DNA from: Sapria himalayana
Taxonomy: Eukaryota; Streptophyta; Magnoliopsida; Malpighiales; Rafflesiaceae
Direction of reading: 5' to 3'
Length of the DNA: 64,000 nt
Assembly (NCBI GenBank): GCA_029783825.1
Contig: JAREIK010002984.1
Coordinates: 161,022-225,021, forward strand
Below are positions 1-13,171 of the stretch, one piece after another (the first letter of the stretch is position 1; every line of letters begins with the position of its first letter). Both the position numbers and the translations under genes were made by a program. Under the pieces are notes generated by a model. That model did not search any database. It worked only from the letters and a program-made list of their open reading frames with translations, and was not told the DNA's origin.

Positions 1-1785
1 ATTGATATCAAAACTAATATCAAAAGGATTCAAACAATACTTGGAAACATCATAAATCCAGCCCAATCGACTTACATAAAAGGGAGATTTATCTCAGATA
101 ATTTTTTTTTCACACAGAATCTGATAAGGAAATATGCTTAGAAAAGGATATCACCAAGGTGTAGTCTTAATATTGATCTACAAAAAGCTTTTTATTCAGT
201 TAGTTGGATATTTATTTAAGAAGCACTTGCCACTTTTAACTTCCCACCTAAATTCATAGATATAATATATGAGTGTATATTAACTACGTCATTATCAATT
301 TCCATTAATGTCAAACTTAAATGTTTCTTTAAAGGAAAGAGAGGACTCAGGCAAGGTGATCCATTATCTCTTTACCTATTTTCCATTTGCTTGGAGTATT
401 TCTCCAGATTACTTGTAAAGGCTACAAGTCGAGAAGATTTCACATTCCATCCTGGTTGTGTTGTCAATCAGATATCCCACTTAATGTATGCCGATGATCT
501 GATTATTTTCACTAGAGGAGATACTTCTTCCATTGATACTATCTTGAAAGTGCTAGAAAATTTTTCAACTACTTCAGGCATGTTTGTCAATCCCTCCAAA
601 TCGAACATTTTCTTTGGAGGGGTAAAACCAGAGGTTAAAAATAAGATTCTAGAAAAATCTGGGTTCATTTAAAGTTCTCTCCATTTTATTTTACTTGGAG
701 TTCCACTTTCCTCAAGCAGACTTATCATAGCATAGTTCTCTCCATTATTGTCAAAAATTATAGCTTCCAACCATCAATGGGCTATGAAGATACTCTCCTT
801 CGCAGGAAGGTTGGGATTATTATGCACTGTCATTCAGGGCATAGAAGGATATTTGTTTTCAATTTTTCTTTTCTCATCTACAATAATTAACAAAATAGTG
901 ACCGCATGCAGAAGATTCTTGTTGGGTGCTTCAAAATCAGGTCGATTTCGACCAAAAGCATCTTGGGACAAATATGCATGCCTAAAAATTATGGTGGATT
1001 GGGCTTAATAGAAATATCATTCTAGAATAAGGCTTTCTTTATCAAAAGTCTCTGGCAAATATTCAATAATGAAGATGCGTTATGTATTAGGTGGATCCAC
1101 CACTATTATTTAAATGTCGATAATATCTGGAATTGCTTAGCATCTAAACAAGATTCAGCATTCTGGAAATCCCTAATTTTGGTTAGGGATATCTTATTAA
1201 AGAAATCGGGTAATATACAGCAAGAAATCCTCTTGCTTAATACTTGGGCGGGAAAAGGAAAACTAATTTCTGAAGGCTACAAATTCATAGTTGGAATGAA
1301 CACAAAGGAATTTAAACCCTAGGCAGAAATTATCTAGTTTTCCAATAATATCCCGAAACACGCTGCCTTCCTTTGGATAATCAAGGCAGGAAGAATAATA
1401 ACGAAAGATTATTTATTCATAATTCTAAGAAATATGAAATGGGAATTTTGCACAGAACCAGAATCCCTAAAGCACATCTTCTTTGAATGCCAATTTACCA
1501 AAGCTCTGCTGGAGCACCTCAAAAGTTGAATGGAAATCAAAGATTCAATACAATCCATATACTTAAGACTCAAAAGCTTAAAATAAAAATATTCAGCTAA
1601 CACCCCCATAAACTGTATTAGGAAAGCCATTTTTGCAACCACAATTTACTACATATGGAAAGAAAGAAACCGTAGATGACATGAAGGAAAGTCGCAAGAT
1701 CTCGACTTGATTTTCAGGAAGATTAAAATGGAAATTTATGTTGTTTTTCGAAATGATTGTAATAGTCTGAAACTTTGTTAGGATG
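1..1785 (+). pseudogene. LINE ORF2 reverse transcriptase remnant
   Basis: Frame 1 reads plant LINE RT blocks in order: AQSTYIKGRFISDN (about 60-105), NIDLQKAFYSVSW (about 170-210, expected DxxKAFDxVxW), GLRQGDP (about 343-363), the catalytic YADD at 487-498, and VNPSKSNIFFGG (about 586-625). RGVPLSS-like and AGRLGL blocks and a W-D-K block follow, up to about 985. The frame then shifts, and a GGLGLIE block and a zinc-binding region (CTEPESLKHIFFEC, about 1449-1490) are readable to about 1780. In-frame stops include TAG at 139-141, TAA near 217, TAA at 670-672 and several later. The only long open piece is 391-672 (93 codons). It cannot encode a working protein. Confidence 0.88.
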
Positions 1786-1815
1786 TAATAATTTGATAGT
1801 GCATTTTAATACTTA
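1..1815 (+). mobile_element. 5'-incomplete LINE (non-LTR retrotransposon), 3' part, RNase H-less type
   Basis: The window opens inside a LINE that runs to a short A-rich tail (about 1808-1815), directly joined to the AT satellite. The readable protein is the reverse transcriptase and zinc-binding end of ORF2. After the zinc-binding region the frame reads IWKERNRR and ends near 1780 with no RNase H domain. This differs from the LINE at 25.4-31.7 kb, so two plant L1 lineages are present. The 3' tail also lacks the hairpin shared by the other three retroposons here. The 5' boundary and target duplication lie outside the window or in repeats, so they cannot be judged. Confidence 0.9.
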
Positions 1816-1819
1816 TCAA

Positions 1820-2144
1820 AAAAAAGTATAATTATATGTGTGACTCATTATATAACCACATGTAACTATATTTATAGTTACATGTATAACAGTATACAAC
1901 ATTATGTTTAACTATATGTGTATAACTAAATATAAATATTTGTATAACTATATAAAACTCTATATAATTAAATATAACTATATTTGTAACTAGGTATACA
2001 TATATGTATACATATATGTAAATTTATATATTTGTTTATAACATTGTTTACATTTATGTATAACTACTTATAACTACATGTATGAATATATATATATATA
2101 TATATATATCTATAAATAAACTTTATTTTAACTATATTTAAATA

Positions 2145-2190
<46 letters not shown>

Positions 2191-2790
2191 ACTATATATA
2201 AAATATATAGTTATGTATATAACTATTTATATATTTAAATAATATATATATATTTAAAGAATATATATATTACAGTTATGTATATATATAAACCTATATT
2301 TTTAACTATATATAACTATTTATAACGAAATATAGTATATGTATAATAACTATAAATAATTGTATATTACTATAAGTATAACTATAAAAACATTATACGT
2401 AACTATATTTAAATATATAATTAATAACATATATTTAATATGCATTTTTATATATTAAAATATACAAATTTATTTACTATATCTATACATATACATATCT
2501 ATATGTATATATAAATTTATATGAAAAGATATATATACCTACATGTATAAATATAAGTTTAACAATATGTATAACCATATGTAACAATATTTATAATTAT
2601 ATGTATAACAACATACAACATCTTGTTTAATTATATGTGTATAACTATATATAAATATTTGTATAACTATATAAAACTTTATATAGTTAAAATATAACAA
2701 TATTTGTAACTATGTATACATTTATGTAAATCTATATCTTTGTTTATAACATTGTATACATTTAGGTATAAATACATATAACTACTTGTA

Positions 2791-2826
<36 letters not shown>

Positions 2827-3215
2827 TAACTATATGTTTAACTATATATAACTATTTATAACTAATATATACTATATGTATAATAACATATAACTATAAA
2901 TAGTTATATCTTACTATATGTATGACTATAAAAACTTAATACGTAACTATATTTAAATTTATAATTAACAACATATATTTAATATACATTTTTATATATT
3001 AATATATACAAATGTATTTTACTATATCTATACCTATACATTACTATATGTGTAAACATATAAAATTATATGAAAAAATATATATGCCTACATGTACAAA
3101 TATAAGTTTAATTATATGTATAACTATATGTATAACCACATATAATTATATTTATAATTACTTGTATAACAACATACAACATTATGTTTAACTTAATGTG
3201 TATAACTAGTCTAAT
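1820..3215. repeat. AT-rich satellite, unit about 550 bp, locus 1
   Basis: Tandem AT-rich sequence. A recognisable phrase (ataacc-acat-gtaactatatttataatta, then acaacatacaacat, then gtgtataactatatataaatatttgtataac) starts at about 1852, 2571 and 3132. The spacings are about 719 and 561 bp; the first is lengthened by (TA)n expansions around 2090-2185. The third copy breaks off near 3215. The same family recurs at 41.28-44.15 kb. No coding potential. Confidence 0.85.
2796..2822. repeat. (AC)n microsatellite
   Basis: Uninterrupted AC dinucleotide run inside the AT satellite, at the place where other copies carry (TA)n. This points to local microsatellite turnover within the satellite unit. Confidence 0.95.
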
Positions 3216-3395
3216 TTCTAAGCCATATAAACAAAATTATTTAGTAAAACTTATAATGGAATGTGTATAATGGTGTGTCCTTATAGAATGCTCAAAGTGG
3301 ATTGAGATATCACAAATATCAGCTACTCCCATATAAAAATGAAATAAAAGAAAAAATATTATACAATGAAGAAGATGTAAAACTAACAAAATCAC

Positions 3396-3425
3396 AATGT
3401 GTGTGTGTATATATATATATATATA

Positions 3426-3468
<43 letters not shown>
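3396..3468. repeat. Compound (TG)n-(TA)n-(AC)n microsatellite, self-complementary
   Basis: A short TG run (about 3397-3408), a TA run to about 3424 and an AC run (3427-3468) follow each other. TG pairs with AC, so one strand can fold back through the TA centre. Open frames over it (Tyr/Ile/His/Thr and Cys/Val runs) are artefacts of the repeat. Confidence 0.9.
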
Positions 3469-3471
<3 letters not shown>

Positions 3472-3479
3472 GAAACATG

Positions 3480-4031
3480 AATGGAGTACTCTTATATACT
3501 ATGGGCACTCTTAATGCATAATAAAATAAAATAAAATGAAAGAAGGTAACACAAAAAAATCAACTGCTTCTCATTTACTTATGTTAGAAATTTTTAGAGT
3601 TAGTTATTCTATTATCAATTTTATTAGCATAATCTTTTTCTTTAAACAAATACATCTGCATATAAATGATATCAAAATGTGCAATGAGTCGTTTTATGAC
3701 TTGGAATTTCCAATTTTTAACTGCATCCCATTGTGGGATACATATTCATGGAAAGCTTTTGTCTGAATATTAAATTGTAAATGTGCAAGCATGTGGTGCT
3801 AAATACATTATCAAGGATGATTTGCTGGATGACAGTTTTTGATGATGTTATTGTTGACCTAGTGTACCTTACTAGAAGAGTTTTCTACAATATGCTCCTT
3901 GCTTCCTTTCTTTTATTCATTATTTGTACTTCAAATAATTTTTTTTGTTCCATGTTTCAAAACTTTTATTCTATTTAGATTCTAGATCTAGTTTCTTTTC
4001 CTCCAATCTTATGCATGTTATTATTGTTTAG
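3480..4031. other. AT-rich stretch, no gene recognised
   Basis: Single-copy-looking AT-rich DNA between the microsatellite and the first exon-like piece. Small open frames at 3536-3766 and 3781-3978 have no motif I recognise. The sequence just before 4032 ends in tttag and could be an intron 3' end. Confidence 0.5.
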
Positions 4032-4192
4032 GAGGAAGTTGCAGATTTTCTAACTTCCAAGAAGGATTTAAAAAAATACAAGGATAATCTTTTATTATTT
4101 TGGGATAATTTGGTAGTAGAATCTCAGGATGGGCCATTATTTGATATGGTTTTGTTTGAAAAGTGTATGGATTATATATTAGCACTGTCATG
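4032..4192 (+). other. Exon-like open piece, gene not recognised
   Basis: A 161-bp open stretch is preceded by a tttag acceptor and followed by a gtaaag donor. It reads like a conserved globular or helical protein (EEVADFLTSKKDLKKY, then LLLFWDNLVVESQDGPLF, then LFEKCMDYILALS). Amino-acid use is ordinary, unlike the surrounding repeat DNA. I cannot assign a family. It does not match the part of NAT10 that follows, so it may come from another gene carried in the same element. Confidence 0.45.
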
Positions 4193-4450
4193 GTAAAGCT
4201 ATAGCTTTGGTTGAAGATAAAGATAAATTCTGATATTGTAAATGGTATTTCAACCTTTGTGTAGTATATACATACATACTGAATTTGAAGCCATGATCAC
4301 TAGGAAATTAGACTAGTTTTTTATTTTTATTCGAATTTGATGCTTGCATGATGATGCCATAAGAGAAAATGAGCAAAGCATATTAAAAAGCTAATGCTAA
4401 AAGAACTAATTGACCCAAAAAAAGCTAATCCCTTCTCTTTGTTTCTCGAA

Positions 4451-4907
4451 AGTCGAGTTGTTTCCTATTGCTTGTACAAAAATTCTAAAAAAATTTTAGG
4501 AAATACTTATGGCATGTGTATTTGGCAAGTTCTACTTTTCATTTCTTTATAGATACTATGTTTAAGATTCTCATCACTACTAATAACTCCTTTTTTGCCC
4601 ATGTAATTGTGTAGGATTTTGGAGCCTTGACTCCAAATATTCTTGCAAGAATGATTGAAAATATTGAAGGTGGTGGTCTAGTTGTTTTACTTCTTCGAAC
4701 CCTATCATCACTCATGAGTTTGTGTACCATGGTCATGGTGAGTTGCATTTCATTGCTCATTATTTGCTTACACAAAAACATGATATGCACTCTTTGATTG
4801 TTGAATTTGAATCTCTATTATTCCTTACATGTTAGGATGTTCAAGAGAGATTTAGAATAGAGTAGCATTCTGAAATAGTTTCTCGGTTCAACGAGAGGTT
4901 TCTCTTA
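4451..4907 (+). pseudogene. RNA cytidine acetyltransferase (NAT10/Kre33-like) gene fragment
   Basis: Three pieces of the NAT10 N-terminal region lie in order with introns between them. Exon A, about 4451-4528, reads YCLYKNSKKILGNTYGMC and ends at a gt donor. Exon B, 4615-4737, reads DFGALTPNILARMIENIEGG, then LVVLLLRTLSSLMSLCTMVM, with tag acceptor and gtgagt donor. Exon C, from 4836, reads DVQERFRIE-stop-HSE, then SRFNERFL. NAT10 proteins acetylate cytidine in 18S rRNA and tRNA in the nucleolus; only a small part is present. An in-frame TAG in exon C and truncation at the AT palindrome near 4910 make it a pseudogene. Retained introns mean it was copied as genomic DNA, not from mRNA. Confidence 0.8.
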
Positions 4908-4924
4908 TATGTACATATAAGAGA

Positions 4925-5066
4925 AATGCTAGTATATCTTTTATACATACATCTTGAGTATATATGTTCAAATATACTCAGTATATCTACATATATACTA
5001 CAATATTATACATATTATATTGCAGTATTATATGTACATGTATACTGAGTATATATGTACTCAGTA
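4925..5066. repeat. AT-rich imperfect palindrome
   Basis: TATACTCAGTATAT near 4970 is matched by its complement ATGTATACTGAGTATA near 5037-5055, and a second small palindrome (ACTGAGTATATATGTACTCAGT) follows. The stretch can fold into a long hairpin. A related sequence with the same tatactacaatatta and gtacatatata words is at 52.64-52.79 kb. It separates the NAT10 fragment from the first GATA block. Confidence 0.7.
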
Positions 5067-5072
5067 TATAAC

Positions 5073-7969
5073 TAGATAGACTGATCAAAAAATAGATAGA
5101 TAGAGAGTTAGATACACAGATAGATATATAGATAGTTACTTAGATAGATACACAAATAGATAAACATATTGGTAGATAGATAGAAAGATATATAGATAGA
5201 TAGATAGACACATAGATACGTAGATTGATAGAATGATAGATAGATAGATAGCTAGATAAAAATATAGACATACAGACAGATAGATTGATATACATATAGA
5301 TTGAAAGATAATATATAAAGATAGTTAGGCACTTAGATAGAAATACAGATATAAAGATAGATAGATAGATTTTGAGATAAATAGACAAATATGTTTATCG
5401 ATATAAATAGAAGGATAAATAGAAGGATATATATATAATATAGATTATACATAGATAGATAGATAGATAGACATGTAGATAGATAGATAGATAGTTATAT
5501 TATTAGACAGATATATTTAAAGATTATTATATCGATAGATAGATAAATATATAGGGAGATAGATAAATAGATAGATAGACAAATATATAGAAAGATAGAT
5601 ATATAAATAGATAGACAAATATATAGGCAGGATGGTTTACAAACAAATAGATAGGTATATAATTGATAGAGAGATAGATAGATAAATAGATAGATAGACT
5701 TATTGACAGACAGATAGATAGAAAAATATACACACCGATAGACACATAGATAGACTCACAAATAGATAGATAGATTGATAGATAGACATTCAAAATATAT
5801 ACAAATAGATTGATAGATTGACAGATAGACAAATAGACAAATCACATACAGATAGACATATAGACATACAAATAGACAAATAGATTGATAGACAAATAGA
5901 CAGATAGATAGACTACATAGATAAAGAAATAGATAGATAAATAGATAGATAGATAGATTGATAGATAAATAGATATGGAGATATAGATAGATAGATAGAT
6001 AGACAAAAGGATAGACTAGATAGATAGATAGAGAGATAGATAGATAGACAGATTGAAAGATAGACCCATATATATACAAACAAATAGACAGACAAGTAGA
6101 TAGATTGATAGACTTACATATAGACAGACAGACAGATAGATAGATAGATAGACAGATAGACAGATAGATATATATATATATATATAGATACATAGAATGA
6201 AAGAAGGAAAGTTAGATAGATAGATAGAAAGACAGACAAATACATAGATATACAAATAGACATAAAGATAGATTAATATATAGATAGATAGATAGATAGA
6301 CTAATAGATAGACAAATAGATGGACAAATAGATAGATAGATTAAATGATAGACAGATTGATTGATTGATTGAAAGACAGATTGATAGACAATTTGATAGA
6401 TAGATTTATAGGCAGATTGATAGATAAATTAAAATATAGATAGATAGAATGATAAATAGATTGATTGATAGATAGTTAGACATATCAATAGACAGATAGA
6501 TAGATAGATAGATAGAAAGATATACTTATATATAGACAGATAGATAGAAGATCAATAGATAGATAGATATACAAATAGATTGATATAAAGATTTATAGAT
6601 CGATCAAGATACAAATAGAATGATAGATATATAGATATATAGATATACAAATAGTTACAAAGATTAATATATTGATTGATAGAAAGATTGATACATAGTT
6701 TGATAGATAGATTTATAGATAGATTGAAATTTAGATTGATAGAATTATTAATAAACAGTTAGATTGACATATTGATAGATAGATAGAAAAATAGACATAT
6801 AGATATATAGATAAAAAGATAGACAACCAAATAGGGAGACAGACAAATAGAAAGACAAAAAGATAGATAGATAAATAATAAATAGATAGATAGACAAATA
6901 GACAGATAGATAGAAACATAGACATGCAGATAGATAGATAGATACATAGATATATCGATAGATAGATATACAGATAAATAGAGATAAGAAATAGACAAAT
7001 AGATTTACAATAGATAGTCAGACAAATGGAGAGACATGTAGATAGATAGATAGATAAACAAATAGATAGAGAAATAGTTATATAATTAGATAGACAGATT
7101 GATAGATAGGTAGATAGAAAGATAGATAGACAGACACATAAACATATAGATAGATACATAGATAGATAGACAATTAGACAAATAGATAGATAAACAGATT
7201 GATATACAAATAGACAGGCAAATTGACAAAAAGACAGAAATATAGAAAGATACACAGTTATATAGACAAAAAAATAGACATTTAGATAGATATATAGATA
7301 GACAAATTGATAGATAGATTGATAGATATATTAATAAACAAATTGATAGATTGATTGAAAAAAGAATGAAAGATATATAGATAGATAAATAAATTAATAG
7401 AAAATACATAGATATATAGATAGATAGATCGATATACATATAGACAGATAGATAAACAAATAGATTAATATATAGATAAAAAGTGAGATAGATAGATAGA
7501 TAGAATGTCAGATAGACATATAGACAGGCAAATCAACAGATCGAAAGATAGATAAACAAATTGATAGACATATTGATAAGCATCTAAATTGATAGATATG
7601 GTGATGGATAAATATTAGATAGATTGATAGATAGACAAATTGGAAGATATGTTGATAGACTAATTGATAGACAAAAAGAAAGATTAATAGATAGATAGAT
7701 AGACATATAGATAAATAGAAAGAAAGATAGAAAGATAGGCAGAAATATAAACATACAAATAGACAGACTTAAAATAAATAGATAGATAGAAAGATAGACA
7801 GATATAAAGATAGACATTTAGACATGCAAACAGACAGACAGATAGATAAATAGATTGACACAAAGACAGATAGATTGATTGATTTATTAATAGATAGATA
7901 GATTATTAGACTATTTATTAGATAAATAGATAGATTGATAGATAAATTGATAGATAGATAGATAGACAT

Positions 7970-8008
<39 letters not shown>

Positions 8009-10962
8009 TAGATAGACATAAAGTTTTTCAGATAGATGAACAGAAAGATAGATAGATAGATCGATAAAAAATAGATAGACAAATAGACAGATAGATTGAT
8101 AGGTAGATAGACAGATAGATAGAAAGATAGATAGACAAAAAGACAAATAGATAGATACATAGATACATAGAAAGATTGACAGAGAGATGAATAGATAGAT
8201 AGACAGACATATAGACAACTAGATACATAAAAAGATATATAGATAGATAGATAAACAGAAAGATAGATAGATAGATAGATAGATTGACAGTCATATATGT
8301 AGATTGATTGATTGATAGTTAGATATACTGAAAGATAGGCTGACCGATAGGCAGACAGATATATATATATATATATATATATAGACAGATAGACAGACAT
8401 ATAGATAGACAGATAGATATATAGACATATAGAAAAAGAAATAGTTAGTTTGACATAAAGATAGATAATTAGATAGACAGATAAATATATAGATAGATAG
8501 ATTGATTGATTGATAGATTGATTGATTGATAGGCACATAGACAAATAGATAAATATATAAATATATAAATAGATAGATCAACATATCAATAAACATATAG
8601 ATAAATAGTTAGATAGACATTTAGATAGATTGATTGATAGACAGATAGATTGATTGATTGATAGATTTATAGATTGATTGATAAATATATTAAAAGATAG
8701 ATAGAAAGGAAGATTGATAGAAAGATAGTTTGACAAATAAATAGACATATAGATAGATAGATAGATAGCCTTGTAGATAGAAAAGGACATCAAAAAATAG
8801 GCAACATATAGATAGATAGATAGTTAGATAAAAAGACTGATAGACAAATAGATAATTAGATAATTAGATAGATAGATAGTTTGAATTATTAATTGATTGA
8901 TTGAAAGAAATTTAATAGTTACACTTATAGAATGATAGAAAAAAAGATAGACAAATATATATAGAGAAATATAGTCGAATAAATAAGCAAGTAGATAGAT
9001 AAAAAGAAAAATAGATTGATATATAGGTAGATAGATAGATAGATAGACAAATAGATAGATAGATTGATTGATTTATTTATTTATTGATTGATTGATTGAT
9101 ATATAAATAGATAGATTGATAGATGGATAAATAAATAGATAGATATATAGATAAATAGATAAATAGATAGAAAAATAGATATATTGATAGATAGATAGAT
9201 AGACAGATAAATAAACAAAAAGATAGATAGATAGATAGATAGATAGACAAATATATAAATAGATTGACACATATATAGATAAATTGATAGATAGATAATT
9301 AGATAGATAGATAAATTGACATATTGAAAAATAGGTAGATAAACATATAGATAAACATATAGATAGACATATAGATAGATAGATTGATTGATTGACATAT
9401 TAATAGGTAAAATAATAGACAGATTGGAAGATAGAAAAATATATAGATAGATAGATAAAAAAATTAATAGAAAGATAATTAGATAAATAGTTTGACAAAT
9501 AGATCGACAAAATATTAGATAGATGCATAAAAAGATAGAGAGAGCCAAATTTATATATAAATATAATAGACAGATAGATAATAGATAGATAGATAGATAG
9601 ATATAACAAAAAGTAGATAGATAGATATACATATAGATAAATAGATATATAAACAAATAGATAGATAAATAGATAGACTAATAGAGAGATAGATAGATAA
9701 ATAGACAGACAGACAAATAGATAGATAGATAGACAGATATATAGATAGATCGTTAGACAAATACTTAAATAAATTGATAGATAAATAAATAGATAGATAG
9801 ATAGACAGATAGATAGATAAATAGATATATGGACATATACATAGACAAATAGATAGAAAGACCAATAGATGGATAAAGAGATAGATAGATAGACAAATAG
9901 ATTGATTGATAGACAGACATTTAGATAGATATATAGATAGATAGATATACAAATAGATAGAGAGATATATAAACAATAAGATAGACATAAAGATTTTCAA
10001 ATAAATAGACATACATATATTTCACAGAAAGACACAAATATTTAGAATGATAGAAAGATAGATAGTTAAATAGATAACCAAATAGAAAGATAAATAGACA
10101 TACATATAGATAGATATATATAGATAGATAGATAAACACACAAATACATATATAGATATATAGATAGACAGATAAATAGACAGAGAGACACACAGACTGA
10201 TAGATAGATAGATAGATATACAGATAGATAGACCAATGGTTAGACAGATCAATAGACAAACATATAGATAGATAAATAGATAGACATATAGATAAACGTA
10301 TAGACAAACAAGTAGAAAGATATAGAGATAGAAAAATAATAGAATGAAAATAAAAGATAGACATATTGATATACATATTGATAGACAAATTGATAGATAG
10401 ATTGATAGATAGATTGATACACAAATTGATAGACATATAAAAAGATAGATAGATAGATAGACAAAAATATTAAGAATATATTTGGTAGATATATAGATAG
10501 ATAGACAGATAGATAGACATATAGATAGACCAATAAATAGATAGATACATAGACATGTAGATAGATAGAAATATAGAAATATATATAGACAAATAGATAA
10601 ATAGATAAAAGAATAGATAAATTTATAGACATATAATAAAAAGAGAGATAGAAAGAAAGATATATAGATAAATATAGAAATAGAAAGATTGTTAGATAAA
10701 AAAATTAATAAATAGATAAATAGACTGATGACAAATAGATATACATAGATATAGATAGACAGATAGACAAATAAATAAATATAGATATATAGAAAGATAG
10801 ACACACTGATAGACAGACAGATAGCAAGACATATAGACACACAGATAGATATACAAATATATACACAGATAGACAGACATATAGACCGATAAATAAATAG
10901 ACAGATTGACAGACACAATTATAGACAAATAGACAAATAAATAGATAGACAAAAATATAGAC

Positions 10963-11007
<45 letters not shown>

Positions 11008-11489
11008 GATAGACATATGTATAGACAGCCAAATTTACATATAAATACACAGACAAATTGATAGAAAGATCGTTAGACATATAAACAGATAGATAGACAA
11101 ATATATAAATATATAGATAGCTAGATAGATATATTGGTAGATAGATTAAAAGATAGTCAAATAGATAGAAAAATAGATAGATTGATAGATAGATATATAC
11201 ATAGATAGATGAATAGATTGATTGATTGATAGATAGTTAAACTAAAAGATATATAGATAGCTAGAGAAAGAGATAGATAAACAGACAGATAGTCAAATAG
11301 ATAGAAAGACAAATAGATTGACAAATAGATTGACAAATAGATTGACAAATAGATAGAAAGACAAATAGATTGACAAATAGATAGAAAGACAAATAGATTG
11401 ACAAATAGATTGACAAATAGATAGAAAGACAAATAGATTGACAAATAGACAGACATAGAGATAGATAGGTAGATATATAGATATATACA
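5073..11489 (+). repeat. GATA/TAGA tetranucleotide array, block 1
   Basis: About 6.4 kb of degenerate (TAGA)n on the + strand with GACA, TTGA, GAAA and AAAT variants and short (TA)n runs at about 7973-8005, 8358-8384 and 10966-11002. The minus strand is open in long stretches (the largest, 10022-10918, has 298 codons) only because (TCTA)n has no stop codon; codons cycle through Ser, Ile, Tyr, Leu. Parts of the block (about 7.2-8.0 and 10.0-10.76 kb) are duplicated in the blocks at 12.2-13.0 and 15.2-15.96 kb. Confidence 0.97.
11308..11450 (+). repeat. Local higher-order repeat in the GATA array
   Basis: Two modules, GACAAATAGATT (12 bp) and GACAAATAGATAGAAA (16 bp), alternate with almost no divergence for about 140 bp, while the flanking GATA repeat is heavily degenerate. 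This indicates recent local amplification. Confidence 0.85.
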
Positions 11490-11497
11490 TTATCACA

Positions 11498-11771
11498 CAC
11501 TAAAATAAAAGCCCAAATAGCTAGTGAAATTTTCTAGTTATGTGAGATTTTCTATCATTAAAATATAATAATGATAGACTAATTATGGATATTATCTCAA
11601 GCTAAAGTCCTCGTCTCAAAATATTAATGAGAATAAAAATTCTACTGCATATTTTTTAGCGATGAAAATTCCACAGCTAATTATATTTTTTTCCTTGGTA
11701 CTTTTTAAGAAATTAAGAATATTAATTAATAATTTTCAAATGAATATGTACAACAAATTTTTTAACTAAAT
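11498..11771. mobile_element. CACTA transposon terminus and subterminal region
   Basis: Begins CACTAAAATAAAAGCCCAAA followed by TAGCTAG, close to the terminus at 38930 (CACTATAAAAAA..., CAAATAGC) and to the complement of the one at 54574 (CACCATAATAAAAATCCCAA). The next 250 bp carry AGCTA/AAATTTTC-type subterminal words and the same order of blocks as 38.93-39.27 kb (tcaagctaa, aattccac/aactaattatat, then gaatgaatat). The homology ends at ctaaattag, where GATA repeat starts. The TnpA-like remnant at 16.1-16.5 kb (minus) is probably the interior of the same element, displaced by 4.2 kb of GATA repeat. Confidence 0.75.
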
Positions 11772-13171
11772 TAGATAGATTGATATAGAGATTGATAGAA
11801 AAATATACATATAGATAGATATACAATTAGATAGATTGATATAAAAATATACATATAGATATACAGATAAAAAGAGAGACAAACAAACAGGGAGACATAC
11901 GTATAGACAGACAAATAGATTGATAGATAAATAGATAGATAGACAAATAGATAGATTGATAGAAACATAGATAGACAAATAGATAGATACGTAGATAAAT
12001 AAATAGATATACATACAAATAGAGATAACAAATAGAAAAATAGATATACAATAGATACTCAGACAGATGCAGAGATAGACAGAAAGATGGATGGATGGAT
12101 AGACAAATAAATAGACAAATAGATAAACAAAGATAAATATAAATAGATAGAAAGATTGATAAATAGGTCGATAGAAAGATAGATAGATAGACACATAGAC
12201 ATATTGCAGATAGATAGGCAATTAGACAAATAGATAGATAAACAGATTGATATACAAATAGATAGACAAAAAGAAAAATAGAAACAGATATAGAAAGATA
12301 TAAATGTAGATTGATAGAAAGATAGATATTTAGATAGACAAATTGATAGGTAGATTATTAGATAGATATAATAGATAGATTGATAAATATATTGATAAAA
12401 AAGATAGATAGATAGATAGATGAATAGAAAAAATGAATGATAGATAGATAGATAGACAGATAGATTAACATATAGACAGATAGATAACAAATAGATAGGT
12501 ATTTAGATAAATAGAAAGATAGATAGACATACAAATAGACAAATAGATCAACAGATACATAGATAGACATATAATTAAACAAATTGATAGTCAGATTGAT
12601 ATATGGATTATTAAGAAGAAAAATTTATAGATATGGTGATAGATAAATAGTTAGATAAATTGATAGATTGATAGATAGATTTATTGATAAATAGATTGAT
12701 AGACTAATTGATAGACAAAAAGAAAGATTGATAAATAGAAAGATAGATAAAAAGATACAAAAACAAATTAATAGATAGAAAGATAGATAAATAGATAGAT
12801 AGATAGATAAACACATAGACAAATAGATAGATTGATTGATAGATATATTGATAGATAGATTATTAAACCATTTATTAGACAAATAGATAGATTGATAGAT
12901 AAAAATACATAAAGATAGATAGATATATAGATAGATAGATAGAAATAAAGTTTGATCGATAGCTAGACAAAAAGATAGATATATAGATAGATATATAGAA
13001 AAATAGATAGAGAGTTAGATAGATAGATAGATAGGTAGGTAGGTAGGTAGGTAGGTAGATAGATAGATAGACAGATAAATAGACAAATAGATAGACAGCT
13101 GATACATATAAAGATAGATAGATAAATAAATAGAAAGATAGACAGACATATAGCAAATAGAAACATAGAAA
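11772..13171 (+). repeat. GATA/TAGA array, block 2
   Basis: Starts directly after the CACTA subterminal word ctaaattag and runs to the retroposon target site. It includes a perfect (AGGT)n run at 13031-13059. About 12.23-12.96 kb matches 7.19-8.0 kb in the same order: tagataaacagattgatata; then gatatggtgat; then tagactaattgatagac with aaaaagaaagatt; then a gattatta block with catttattaga. It is therefore a diverged duplicate of part of block 1. Confidence 0.95.

Noticed and set aside
3237..3514. Open frames with Cys-Val, Tyr-Ile and His-Thr runs
   Set aside because: Direct translation of (TG)n, (TA)n and (AC)n microsatellites.
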